NCBI RefSeq assembly: GCF_017942085.1
Contig: NZ_JAGKSP010000001.1
Span: forward strand, 496,001 to 560,000
Origin: Paenibacillus lignilyticus
Lineage (GTDB): Bacteria > Bacillota > Bacilli > Paenibacillales > Paenibacillaceae
Direction of reading: 5' to 3'
DNA: 64,000 bases
Under the pieces are notes generated by a model. It saw nothing but the letters and a program-made list of their open reading frames with translations, was not told where the DNA came from and searched no databases. The translations under genes were made by a program, and so were the position numbers. How positions within the stretch are numbered: position 1 is the first letter of the stretch; each line of letters begins with the position of its first letter. Positions 52,602 through 61,084 of this stretch are shown here, piece by piece.

Positions 52602-52870
52602 AATGTTGCTTTATATGCAATTACGTGCAACATCTCTCCGTCGGTTCTCATACTTAGGTCAGAATGTTGCAGATCATGCAGCATTCCACTGGTCAAAAAT
52701 GTCCGTTACAAGCCAGTAAACCCAATAGAAGAAATTTGACGGTCAAAAATGTCCATTGGAATCAAAAACCTGCTTAAATCGCTTTTGATTCAGCTTTAAC
52801 GGACAAAAATAACCGGTACAGTGGGACTAAAGCCGAAAACCGACTGTAATGTCCATTTATGACCGTTACA
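52602..52870. repeat. Gene-free interval with two hairpins and four copies of a ~20-bp motif
   Basis: Two palindromes, ATGTTGC...GCAACAT (52603-52633) and ATGTTGCAGATCATGCAGCAT (52664-52684), are followed by GGTCAAAAATGTCC at 52691 and 52741 (50 bp apart). Two diverged reverse copies follow at about 52799-52821 and 52844-52870. The layout, two forward then two reverse, repeats that of blocks A and B at 34.6-35.4 kb. No gene is seen in 52482-53028. Confidence 0.7.
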
Positions 52871-52967
52871 ACAATTCAGGTTATGCCCGCTCGAGTCACA
52901 TCACGAATACCCACATGAACCGAGACATCGCACGCTCTTGTTTCCGCCACCAACCATTTCGCATGCA

Positions 52968-53022
52968 AAAGAAAGCTGTCTCAAAAGTCGGATTGCCGGG
53001 GACTTTTGAGACAGCTTTCTTT
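52968..53022 (-). terminator. Long-stem terminator of the SleB-like gene
   Basis: A 22-bp perfect stem, arms 52968-52989 and 53001-53022, with an 11-base loop. The outer part is AAAGAAAGCTGTCTC and its complement. On the minus strand TTGCATG follows. The stem begins 6 bp after the stop at 53029. Confidence 0.85.
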
Positions 53023-53028
53023 ATCGTT

Positions 53029-54015
53029 TTATTTGGCGAAGCGATGATGGCCTATAGTCGAAATTACTTCCAAGCTGGACCAGAACGATCCTTTGGAAAC
53101 GGCAGGATTGAAGAAATAAACGGCATCCTTCACGTTATTCTTCCCATTGAGAGCATCCTTGGCTGCACGCAGCGCACCTGCATGCGGCTGGCTCTTGTCG
53201 AGCATCCCGTTGTGGGCCGGCGGAAATTGTCTTCCCGAATAAATAACATCGCGGATCGAATCCGGGAACTTCGAATCCTTCACTCGATTCAAAATCACGT
53301 TAGCTAGTGCAAGCTGACCTTCATACGACTCATAACCGGCTTCCACCATCGTAATCTTGGCAAGCAGCAAGAGATCCGCTTCCGTGAATGGTTTGGCCGC
53401 TTTATGAAAGAACGAAGGAACAACAACTTTTATCTTCTTGTTCGCGGCAATCTTCGACTCGCCGGATAGACCGTTACGCTTAAGGAGCTCTTCCTTCGTG
53501 ACGCCGAATTGCTGGCTGATTTCGTCCAAACCATATTCGTCCTTAATCTCTGCAGGTTCAACAGTCTTCAGTTCGATAACATCTGTGTCGGCATTCCATT
53601 TCAACTCGGCGTGGAGCAATTCCGAGAGCTGACGCAATGGCACATAAAGTCTGTCATCCGCCAGAAATGGAAGCGCCTCCATGCGGTAACGTGCACCGTT
53701 GAAATAAACGACGGGAACTTCATTTCCAAGCACAATCTTATCGCCGAGCGCCGTGTTTATCGTTAATTCCTCATTCACTTTGTTCCAGCTTGTCTTAGCA
53801 CCGAGCAGCCGCGCAACGCGAGCTACGGGTATGTAAGTTCTGTTCTCTACCATAATTGCAGGATCGGCCAGCTTCACCGTCTCGCCATTCAGTTCAATCG
53901 CAATAGGGGTCTTATTAGTAGTTTCCGCTGCTGAAACGATGGACATTGGCCCAATTCCAATCAGAAGTAATGCCAAAGCCATCGTTACGATAAGCGGCTT
54001 GAATGGTCTGATCAT
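53029..54015 (-). CDS. SleB/CwlJ-family cell-wall hydrolase with stalk and LysM-like domains
   Basis: A 328-residue exported protein. Signal peptide 1-30 (LIVTMALALLLIGIGPMSIVSAAE); a copper-amine-oxidase-type stalk domain (~33-155; IAIELNGETVKLADPAIMVENRTYIPVARVARLLG); a LysM-like segment (GLDEISQQFGVTKEELLKRNGLSGESKIAANKKIKVVVP); and a C-terminal Hydrolase_2 domain (~215-328) with the catalytic-type Glu in TMVEAGYESYEGQLALANVILNRVKDSKFPDSI. Such enzymes cleave cortex peptidoglycan. ATG 54015 follows TTGGAGG. TATAAT at 54069-54074 is a probable -10 box. Lying between two germination operons, it may act in cortex lysis, but the stalk domain differs from classic SleB. Confidence 0.85.
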   Translation of the reverse strand: MIRPFKPLIVTMALALLLIGIGPMSIVSAAETTNKTPIAIELNGETVKLADPAIMVENRTYIPVARVARLLGAKTSWNKVNEELTINTALGDKIVLGNEVPVVYFNGARYRMEALPFLADDRLYVPLRQLSELLHAELKWNADTDVIELKTVEPAEIKDEYGLDEISQQFGVTKEELLKRNGLSGESKIAANKKIKVVVPSFFHKAAKPFTEADLLLLAKITMVEAGYESYEGQLALANVILNRVKDSKFPDSIRDVIYSGRQFPPAHNGMLDKSQPHAGALRAAKDALNGKNNVKDAVYFFNPAVSKGSFWSSLEVISTIGHHRFAK

Positions 54016-54146
54016 GAATACCTCCAAGCTCATCAGTAGTATAATCTGCCAAACTTGCTCTGGGCAAAATTATAACACAGCTAATTGCGCCTGTAGGATT
54101 AACATTTTCACAGAATTAATAAAAACTTTAACTTTGCGATGAAAAA

Positions 54147-54458
54147 TTACCCTTCTTCGATGTCTGCCACGAGGTCGCTTGCGACTTCCACCATCTTCGG
54201 AATGACCGCTTCATTCGTACCGGAAACGTACAAATCCCCTTGATAATGACGGAAAGGGATCTGGATATCCCCATAGTTCCACATGAAGAAATCACCTTCT
54301 ATGGACATGGTAGTCGCTCCTTTCACGGTAAAAACGGATGTATAGGTGAAATCCGGCTTGGACGCAAAATACTGCTTGCACTCCTCCAGCGAAATCGTTT
54401 GTGCGGCAGCATCCTCATGGGCTTGTAACGATCTCGTAATGCGGTAACGCTGACTCAT
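54147..54458 (-). CDS. Small protein of unknown function coupled to UbiD
   Basis: A 103-residue soluble protein (MSQRYRITRSLQAHED...SDLVADIEEG), acidic at its end and probably beta-rich in the middle (FTYTSVFTVKGATTMSIEGDFFMWNYGDIQIPFRHYQGDLYVSGTNE). No family is recognised. ATG 54458 overlaps the UbiD stop (ATGA), so both are made together. This suggests a partner or maturation subunit for the decarboxylase. It is not clearly related to BsdD of the B. subtilis phenolic-acid decarboxylase system. Confidence 0.7.
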   Translation of the reverse strand: MSQRYRITRSLQAHEDAAAQTISLEECKQYFASKPDFTYTSVFTVKGATTMSIEGDFFMWNYGDIQIPFRHYQGDLYVSGTNEAVIPKMVEVASDLVADIEEG

Positions 54459-56308
54459 AATCGGCCTCCAATCTTCGGGTAGACACCGCTTAAGCTGGCA
54501 CCCTCTGCGAAGAAGCGCTTAATGTTCTCCTCCACTACAGGATCCTGCAGCAGCGGCGGTGCTTGATGCGGTTTCGTGCGAGCGTCGATAATCACATTAT
54601 CGCATGCCCAATGCTTGAACTCGTAATAGCTGTTCACGCCATAGATATCATGGGAGGGATTGCTGCGCGTGAAGGTCACCCACAAGAAATTATTCAGCGT
54701 TTCGCTTACGAATCGGCTGTCGTCACAAACAATAATCATCGGACAGGCATGGATCGCGCCTCTGGCGTGAATCGCCTCGGACAACGCCTTGAATTGCTGC
54801 TCAGCTTCGGCGTAGTTGCTGAATGCAGACCCTTGGATGGCGACAATGCCCGGCATTACAAGCGAGGCATGCTCATATCCGGGAAGATCTCTCAGAACCT
54901 CTGGGACCTCTTGGCACAGCACTCTCTTCTTATCCCCCACCGCGGCGAAAATCACCTTGCTGCCGGTATTTAAGCCGGTTCCGGAATAATCCAGCGTATC
55001 GATAGTCGTATTCGTGTAGAAATGGATGTCGCGCCGGAGATCCATTCGTTCCAGAATATAGGTGAGGAACCCTTCAATATCATGCGTATCCACCGGTTGA
55101 TCATCTTCTGCCGTAATAAACAAATACTTCGCCAGACTCAATTGCCCCGTTCCGAGAATGCGGTTCGCAATCGTGAGAATCTCCGCCGGCTGCTTGACTT
55201 GTGTATAGGGCGTGTACCTTTCACTCCCAATCGCAAATAGCAGCGGATGAACGCCTGCAGCATCGACAGCATGAACTTCTTTGACGCCGGGAATTTCCTG
55301 TTGAATCGCATCTCCCGTCAGTTCATGAATGAGCGCGCCGAATGCCGTATCCTCTTGAGGCGGGCGACCAACAACGGTGAACGGGAAGATCGCGCCCGGC
55401 CTGGCATATACTTTATGCACCTTCATGACCGGGAACTCATGGGTGAGGCTGTAATAGCCCAAATGATCGCCGAAAGGCCCTTCCGGCTTGGTCTCCCCTT
55501 GATGGATTTCACCGGTGATGACAAAATCGGCATCATTGCTGATACAGAAGCCATCGATATAGCTGTAGTGGAACCGACGCCCTGCGAGTAATCCCGCGAA
55601 CGTAAGCTCGCTCATGCCTTCCGGCAGCGGCATGACCGCAGAAAGCGTATGCGCCGGAGGGCCGCCGATAAAGCAGCTTACCTTGAGCGGGACGCCAAGC
55701 TTGTTCGCTTTTTTCTGATGCACGCCGATTCCGCGATGAATTTGATAATGAACGCCAATTTCTTTATTCATCACATAATCGTTGCCGCTAAGCTGAATCC
55801 GGTACATCCCCAAATTGGAATTCATAATGCCCGGCTTCTCGGGATCTTCTGTATACACTTGCGGCAAGGTGACAAAGGCACCGCCGTCGTCCTGCCAATG
55901 TTTGATCAGCGGAAGATCGCTGATTTGAATTTCCTGCATGGCAACAGGCCCTCCACCGGACTTTCGTACCGGCAGCGCTTTCCGCGCAGCAAGGCCTGTC
56001 CCGATATGTTTGAACGGGTTCTTAAGAGCTTGCATAGGATCATTGCGCAGCGCAATGACGTTCTGAACCGAATCCCAGGTATGCCGAAAAATAAATTTAC
56101 TGCGCTCCACCGTTCCGAAGAGGTTGGATACGGCCCGAAATTTCGAACCTTTGACATTCTCGAATAATAAGGCAGGACCGCCGATTTCGAACATTTTCAT
56201 ATGGATCGCCGCCATCTCCAGATGTGGATCCACTTCTTCCCGCACACGGACCAAATGGCCGTTTCGTTCCAGATCAGTAATGCATTCTTCCAAACTTCGA
56301 TAGTTCAT
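54455..56308 (-). CDS. UbiD-family decarboxylase
   Basis: A 617-residue protein of the UbiD/Fdc family, longer than E. coli UbiD (about 497). Active-site motifs: MNSNLGMYRIQL (Asn and R170), HYQIHRGIGVHQ, LPEGMSELTFAG, and GETKPEGPFGDHLGYYS with the catalytic glutamates. These bind prenylated FMN and Mn2+/K+ and decarboxylate aromatic or alpha,beta-unsaturated acids. The prenylating enzyme UbiX is not encoded nearby. The start ATG 56308 lies after the GGDEF gene's terminator. It is followed by a small coupled gene. The substrate is unknown; the extra C-terminal length suggests a subgroup different from ubiquinone-pathway UbiD, and Bacillaceae lack ubiquinone. Confidence 0.88.
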   Translation of the reverse strand: MNYRSLEECITDLERNGHLVRVREEVDPHLEMAAIHMKMFEIGGPALLFENVKGSKFRAVSNLFGTVERSKFIFRHTWDSVQNVIALRNDPMQALKNPFKHIGTGLAARKALPVRKSGGGPVAMQEIQISDLPLIKHWQDDGGAFVTLPQVYTEDPEKPGIMNSNLGMYRIQLSGNDYVMNKEIGVHYQIHRGIGVHQKKANKLGVPLKVSCFIGGPPAHTLSAVMPLPEGMSELTFAGLLAGRRFHYSYIDGFCISNDADFVITGEIHQGETKPEGPFGDHLGYYSLTHEFPVMKVHKVYARPGAIFPFTVVGRPPQEDTAFGALIHELTGDAIQQEIPGVKEVHAVDAAGVHPLLFAIGSERYTPYTQVKQPAEILTIANRILGTGQLSLAKYLFITAEDDQPVDTHDIEGFLTYILERMDLRRDIHFYTNTTIDTLDYSGTGLNTGSKVIFAAVGDKKRVLCQEVPEVLRDLPGYEHASLVMPGIVAIQGSAFSNYAEAEQQFKALSEAIHARGAIHACPMIIVCDDSRFVSETLNNFLWVTFTRSNPSHDIYGVNSYYEFKHWACDNVIIDARTKPHQAPPLLQDPVVEENIKRFFAEGASLSGVYPKIGGRL

Positions 56309-56374
56309 TGTATGACTCCAATCTCTGAGCTTCCTTTGCTATCTTTCATTATAGCCTTATCGTTAGGAAAATAA

Positions 56375-56403
56375 AGAGCGTGCCGAGTGGACTCGGAACG
56401 CTC
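56375..56403 (-). terminator. Terminator of the MHYT-GGDEF-EAL gene
   Basis: GAGCGT (56376-56381) pairs with ACGCTC (56398-56403), with CCGAGT/ACTCGG inside. On the minus strand TTTATTTTCC follows. It separates this gene from ubiD. Confidence 0.8.
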
Positions 56404-56424
56404 CGTAAGAAGTGCTGGCCGATA

Positions 56425-58437
56425 TTATACCGTAACCGCTTGCTGCTTCTGCTCCAGCCAAGCCGTCATATCCTGAGCCGACATCGGCTTACTGTAATAG
56501 AAGCCTTGCATGACATGGCAGCCTCTGGACTGCAGGATGTCGATTTGATCTTGCGTCTCCACGCCTTCGGCCACTACTTCGAGGTTCAAGTTCTTGGCGA
56601 TGGCAATGATGTTGCTGATAATCGCTTGCTTGGACAGCTGCGCGCTCTTGTGAATAAAGATTTGATCGATCTTTAGCGTATCCACCGGCAGCTCGTCCAA
56701 TGTGCCAAGCGAGGAATAGCCCGTTCCGAAATCATCCAGCGATACCTTCACTGCCAGATCGCGGATGCTGCGCAATTGCTCGATAATATCGTTAACATCA
56801 CTCTTCGCAATGGATTCCGTTATCTCCAGCTCCAAATAGTGGCCCGGTAATCCCGATATCCGCAATGCCTCGTCCACCATCTCGAACAGCAGCTGGCTCT
56901 CGAAAATCCGAATCGACATGTTCACCGAGATACAGGTGTGAATGTTATCGTTCTCCTGCCAATATTTGTTCTGCTTGCACACCTCTTGCAGCATCCAGCG
57001 TGTCATCGGAATGATCATGCCCGTTTCCTCTGCTACTGCAATAAACTCGCTTGGCGATACGGAGCCCAGCTCAGGATGCTGCCAGCGCATCAAAGCTTCC
57101 ATGCCGCTCAATTGGTCAGACCCGGTATCCCACTTCGGCTGATACATGATCGTGAACTCGCCGTGAACCATCGCTTTGCGCATATCTTTCTCCAGCACCA
57201 GCTTGCGGATCTGGTTGCGGCTCATCTCTTCATCGAAGATGCGGAATCTGTTCTTGCCATCCACCTTCGCCGCATACATCGCCGTATCCGCTGCTTTAAG
57301 CAGCGAAGATCGGTCAACGCCATGGAAAGGGGCATGGCTGATTCCGATGCTGCAGGTCACGTACAGCTCATGCGCTTCAATAAAGTACGCCTGTTTAATC
57401 TGGTTCAACAAATTATGAGCCAGCTGTTCCAATACGGTGATTTCCGGCGTTCTTGCTACGACCAGGAACTCGTCGCCTCCAAGTCGGAATATCATTTCCC
57501 CGTCGGTTACGCATAATCGCAGTCGATCCGCGACCTGCTGAAGCAGCATATCGCCGACATCATGTCCGAGCGTGTCGTTAATCATTTTAAACCGATCCAG
57601 ATCAATAAAGAGAAAAGCGCCCTGCGTCAGGCGATCATTCTTCTCGTTGAAAAACCGCTGAAGGTCATGCCGATTAGGCAGATTGGTTAACTGATCGTAA
57701 TAAGCCATCTTCTCCAGTACATGCCGATCGAAGAAAACCGCGCCCCACGAAACAGCCAATATAAAGAAGGTCGATACGGTTACGCCGAACAGCAGAAAAA
57801 ACTGCGGTTCTCCGCTGCCCATCGCATGATGGATCTCCCCGCTTGAAGTAAATTTCGCTGCCGCCATGCCCGTGTAATGCATGCCGCAAATGGCGATACC
57901 CATTACGATTGCAGAAATGAGCTTCCATAAAGTGAAATCAGGAGAGTAGCGAAGTTTGTGGAACAAATAAAGTGCAGCGTAAGAGGCTGCCAGCGCGATG
58001 AAAGCAGATAGTAACCATAACGGTACATCATATGTAATTTCTCCCGGCATCCGCATCGCACTCATGCCTGCGTAATGCATCGCCACGATGCCGCATCCCA
58101 TAATCAAACCGCCTAAAGCATACCTAAGCGGGCTGGACTGGCTTCTGGCCGTAATTCGAAAGGCGATAAACGATGCCAGGATGCTTCCAAGCGACGATAG
58201 AATCGTCGTAGTCGTATCGTATGTCACTGTCGTATCCATGTGATAGGCCAGCATCCCGACAAAATGCATCGACCATACGCCCATCCCCATGACCACTGAA
58301 CCTGCTATCAACCAAATCGTACGTGTTCTGCCACTCGATCTTGTAATTTTACCTGCTAGATTCAATGCTGAATACGAGGCCATAACGGCAATCGCAAAAG
58401 ATAGAAGGACAATCCATATGTTATAGTGACCCTGCAT
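56425..58437 (-). CDS. MHYT-GGDEF-EAL cyclic-di-GMP signalling protein
   Basis: A 670-residue membrane protein. The N-terminal ~230 residues are an MHYT sensor with seven segments and three motifs (MHFVGM, MHYAGM, MHYTGM), thought to bind a metal and sense a diatomic gas. The GGDEF domain has an intact active site (FRLGGDEFLVVA) and could make c-di-GMP. The EAL domain is also intact in key parts (MEALMRWQHPELG, ELEITES, VSLDDFGTGYSSL, VVAEGVET) and could degrade it. One usual motif, K-I-D-x-S-F-I, reads KIDQIFI. Which activity dominates is not shown. ATG 58437 has only a weak ribosome site (AAGGGG about 13 bases before it). It is monocistronic. Confidence 0.92.
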   Translation of the reverse strand: MQGHYNIWIVLLSFAIAVMASYSALNLAGKITRSSGRTRTIWLIAGSVVMGMGVWSMHFVGMLAYHMDTTVTYDTTTTILSSLGSILASFIAFRITARSQSSPLRYALGGLIMGCGIVAMHYAGMSAMRMPGEITYDVPLWLLSAFIALAASYAALYLFHKLRYSPDFTLWKLISAIVMGIAICGMHYTGMAAAKFTSSGEIHHAMGSGEPQFFLLFGVTVSTFFILAVSWGAVFFDRHVLEKMAYYDQLTNLPNRHDLQRFFNEKNDRLTQGAFLFIDLDRFKMINDTLGHDVGDMLLQQVADRLRLCVTDGEMIFRLGGDEFLVVARTPEITVLEQLAHNLLNQIKQAYFIEAHELYVTCSIGISHAPFHGVDRSSLLKAADTAMYAAKVDGKNRFRIFDEEMSRNQIRKLVLEKDMRKAMVHGEFTIMYQPKWDTGSDQLSGMEALMRWQHPELGSVSPSEFIAVAEETGMIIPMTRWMLQEVCKQNKYWQENDNIHTCISVNMSIRIFESQLLFEMVDEALRISGLPGHYLELEITESIAKSDVNDIIEQLRSIRDLAVKVSLDDFGTGYSSLGTLDELPVDTLKIDQIFIHKSAQLSKQAIISNIIAIAKNLNLEVVAEGVETQDQIDILQSRGCHVMQGFYYSKPMSAQDMTAWLEQKQQAVTV

Positions 58438-58544
58438 GCGCTCTATGGGAACCCCTTCTTTCCGGACGAAATAATATAAGTACTCCTATTATATGTTATT
58501 CGACATTTCTCTGATAGCAGAAATATTTGATGTCAAAATAGATC

Positions 58545-58575
58545 AAAAAAAGCCGCTTCTGATCGAAACGGCTTT
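58545..58575 (-). terminator. Terminator of the DinB gene
   Basis: AAAGCCG (58549-58555) pairs with CGGCTTT (58569-58575). On the minus strand TTTTTTTGATC follows. It lies 16 bp after the stop at 58591. Confidence 0.85.
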
Positions 58576-58590
58576 CATGCATAACTTCCT

Positions 58591-59049
58591 CTATCCTCGG
58601 CTAACGAAAAACGGCAGTTTATCGATACCGGCTATTCGCAGATAGATAAACATTTGACCTTTGTGATGAATTTCATGATCCTTGGCATTCTGAAGCAAGA
58701 CGCTGCCGCGAAGAACATTGCCGAAGAAATCGATCGGTTGATCCAATTGCTCCGGCGTAATCGTTCTCAGAATCGATTCCGTTTGCGCAGTTTCAGCCTC
58801 GATATTGGCTTTCAGCTCTTCAATTGTCGAGAAAGGTTTCGGCGGTACTGCCGGCGTATAGGCTCCGTTCTGTACCGTTGAAGCAAACATCCCCATCGAT
58901 CCGGTGATATGCAGGACAAGACCCGATAGGGACATGCCTTTCTCCCACGGCTTCATCCGGAGCTGCTCGGTTGTTACATCCGTCAGCATGTGGTGCAAAA
59001 CTCTGCGATGGCTCAGCCAGTCTGAAATAAATCCGTTGATCATTGTCAT
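58591..59049 (-). CDS. DinB-family (four-helix-bundle) protein
   Basis: A 152-residue protein with the DinB metal triad: LSGLVLHITGSMG (His on helix 2) and KDHEIHHKGQMFIYLRIAG (two His on helix 3). Members bind a divalent metal and include bacillithiol or mycothiol transferases and many unknowns. The pattern HEIHHKGQ is usual. ATG 59049 follows AAGGAG about ten bases upstream; in-frame GTG/ATG alternatives at 59079 and 59043 are weaker. It lies 42 bp after the ABC permease gene on the same strand and may be part of that operon. Confidence 0.85.
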   Translation of the reverse strand: MTMINGFISDWLSHRRVLHHMLTDVTTEQLRMKPWEKGMSLSGLVLHITGSMGMFASTVQNGAYTPAVPPKPFSTIEELKANIEAETAQTESILRTITPEQLDQPIDFFGNVLRGSVLLQNAKDHEIHHKGQMFIYLRIAGIDKLPFFVSRG

Positions 59050-59091
59050 CTGAGGCGTGCTCCTTAGGTTTCTCAGCACGTAGTATATGCA

Positions 59092-59907
59092 CTAAGTCCG
59101 GCGCATATAAGCTCTTACCGTAATTGGTGCAAATATGGCCACGATCACGGCAGCACCGATGAGGGAGATGACCAGATCCCAGCCTACCGTACCTTTGTTG
59201 GTTAAATCCCGGACGGCCGAAATGAGATGCGAGATGGGATTGATTTTAACAAACCATTGGAGCCAGTTCGGCATCGTCTCCGTCGGTACAAACGCATTGG
59301 ATAAGAACGTAAGCGGAAACAGCACGAGCATCGATATCCCTTGTACGCTGGAAGCGGTACGGGCGATGACGCCGAAGAAGGCGAAGATCCAGCTCATTGC
59401 CCAAGAGCAAGCAATGACAAGTACAGCGGCTAAGGCAACGTGCTCCAAACCGCCTTCAGGTCGATACCCCATAATGTAACCCATGCTGAATGTAAGCACC
59501 GTCGCTATTGTATACCTTATGGTATCGGCCAGCAATGCTCCCGCAAGCGGCGCAATACGGGCGATCGGCAGCGATTTGAATCGGTCAAACACCCCTTTAT
59601 CCATGTCCTCCCGCAGCTGCACCCCTGTGACGATGGAGGTTGTAATCACCGTCTGAACAAGAATACCGGGAATGATGACCGGCAAGTAGCTTGCAACGTC
59701 TCCGGAGATCGCGCCGCCGAAGATATAAGTGAACATCAGTGTGAAAATGATCGGTTGCAGCGTAACATCGAACAATTGCTCCGGCGTGCGCCGAATCTTC
59801 AGTAGTCCTCGGTAAGCCATGGTCAGTGAATTACGCAGTGTCTGTCCAAGGCTTGTGTGGTTCTTTAATTTAAGCTCTGCGGCTGATTTAATGGAAGTGC
59901 CACTCAT
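59092..59907 (-). CDS. ABC-2 type transporter permease (DrrB-like)
   Basis: A 271-residue membrane protein with six segments of the ABC-2 type. It shows the DrrB-like sequence IRRTPEQLFDVTLQPIIFTLMFTYIFGGAI, the FDRFKSLPIARIAPLAGALLADTIRY loop and the conserved FLSNAFVPTETMPNWLQWFVKINPISHLISAVRDL. It exports drug-like or lipid molecules with the ATPase encoded just upstream. ATG 59907 overlaps the ATPase stop (ATGA), so the two are coupled. Confidence 0.9.
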   Translation of the reverse strand: MSGTSIKSAAELKLKNHTSLGQTLRNSLTMAYRGLLKIRRTPEQLFDVTLQPIIFTLMFTYIFGGAISGDVASYLPVIIPGILVQTVITTSIVTGVQLREDMDKGVFDRFKSLPIARIAPLAGALLADTIRYTIATVLTFSMGYIMGYRPEGGLEHVALAAVLVIACSWAMSWIFAFFGVIARTASSVQGISMLVLFPLTFLSNAFVPTETMPNWLQWFVKINPISHLISAVRDLTNKGTVGWDLVISLIGAAVIVAIFAPITVRAYMRRT

Positions 59908-60932
59908 GCTCTTGCCTCCTTCGCTTTATACATGTCATCGGATGCCTGCGTCGTTGAGGCATCTTCCTTTACGCCTTCCCCTGTAATCGTTAGGAATACT
60001 TCGTCAAGCGTCGGCTTCTGTACGCTCATCTCGGACAGGTGAATGCCGGCCGTACGCAACGCAATAAGCAGATCGGTAACGAGGTCGGCATTTGCCATCG
60101 GTGCCGTAATTTTGCCCGCTTCGGATGAGATTTTGGTCGGAACGCCCAGCACCTGTTCAATAATATGACGCGCACTGTTGTTATCCTCGAGATCCGCAAG
60201 CCGCAGATGCAGCGATGAAGTACCTACGGAAGCTTTCAATTCATCTACGGTACCTTCCGCGACTACTTTGCCGGTATCGATAACCGCTATCCGATCAGCC
60301 AATTGATCGGCCTCATCGAGATACTGCGTAGTCAGCAGGACCGTCGAGCCCGTCTTCACAAGCCGGCGGATCGTGTCCCACATCTGCGAACGAGTTCGCG
60401 GATCCAAGCCGGTAGTCGGCTCATCCAAGAAGATGAGAGGAGGCTGCGCGATCAAGCTTGCAGCCAGATCCAGCCGGCGCCGCATGCCGCCTGAGAAGTT
60501 CTTAAGCGGACGCTTGGCAGCCTCGGTCAAACCGAATTCCTCAAGCAGCTCTTCTGCTTTACGGCGCGATTCCGCCCGCCCCAGCCCAAGCAGCCGAGAG
60601 AAGATAATCAAGTTCTCGGTAGCGCTAAGGGACTCATCGACAGAGGCATACTGGCCGGTCACTCCGATCAATTGACGGACAATCTGTGATTCCTTCACCA
60701 CATCGTGACCGAAAATTCTCGCCGAACCCGCGTCCGGCCGGAGCAGCGTTGCCAGCATGCGAATCGTTGTCGTTTTGCCTGCACCATTGGGACCGAGTAC
60801 ACCATAGATCGAACCGGTACGCACTTGCAGATCCACGCCATCTACTGCACGGTTATCGCCAAATGTTTTGACGAGCCCCTGTGCTTCAACGGCCCAATCG
60901 CCGTTTGACCCGCTTTTGTTTCCATAAACCAT
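59904..60932 (-). CDS. ABC exporter ATPase (DrrA-like)
   Basis: A 342-residue ATPase: Walker A [10 protein letters not shown], Q-loop [11 protein letters not shown], signature [16 protein letters not shown], Walker B [13 protein letters not shown]. The C-terminal extension ([21 protein letters not shown]...[11 protein letters not shown]) is the DrrA-type regulatory domain. It drives the DrrB-like permease. The start ATG 60932 follows CTAGGAGG. An imperfect palindrome sits immediately upstream, a candidate operator. No regulator gene is adjacent; the second ger operon starts divergently 150 bp away. Confidence 0.92.
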   Translation of the reverse strand: [342 protein letters not shown]

Positions 60933-60941
60933 TGCAATTCC

Positions 60942-60965
60942 TCCTAGATAACTGATTACCTAGGA
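60942..60965. promoter_or_regulatory. Inverted repeat before the drrAB-like genes (candidate operator)
   Basis: 10-bp arms TCCTAGATAA and TTACCTAGGA (one mismatch) flank CTGA. The repeat overlaps the ribosome site of the ATPase gene. TetR- or MarR-type regulators bind such sites, but no regulator gene is next to it. Confidence 0.45.
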
Positions 60966-61020
60966 TGTTAGCTCAACTTTATGAACTGAATGTGAACCAT
61001 CAGCCGGCGGATCCGATTTT

Positions 61021-61050
61021 GAATAATTACCCTCTTCTCGTGACACAATT
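61021..61050 (+). promoter_or_regulatory. Possible sigma-G-type promoter of the second ger operon
   Basis: GAATA (61021-61025) matches the -35 box. After 18 bp, CACAATT (61044-61050) is a weak match to CATNNTA. It lies about 35 bp before the GTG start at 61085. Confidence 0.3.
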
Positions 61051-61084
61051 TATGGAGGAATTATAGTGAAAAGAGGGATTAGAA

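Noticed and set aside
52849-53307. A plus-strand open frame over the SleB terminator and gene
   Set aside because: Antisense to the SleB-like gene and across its 22-bp terminator stem; no ribosome site.
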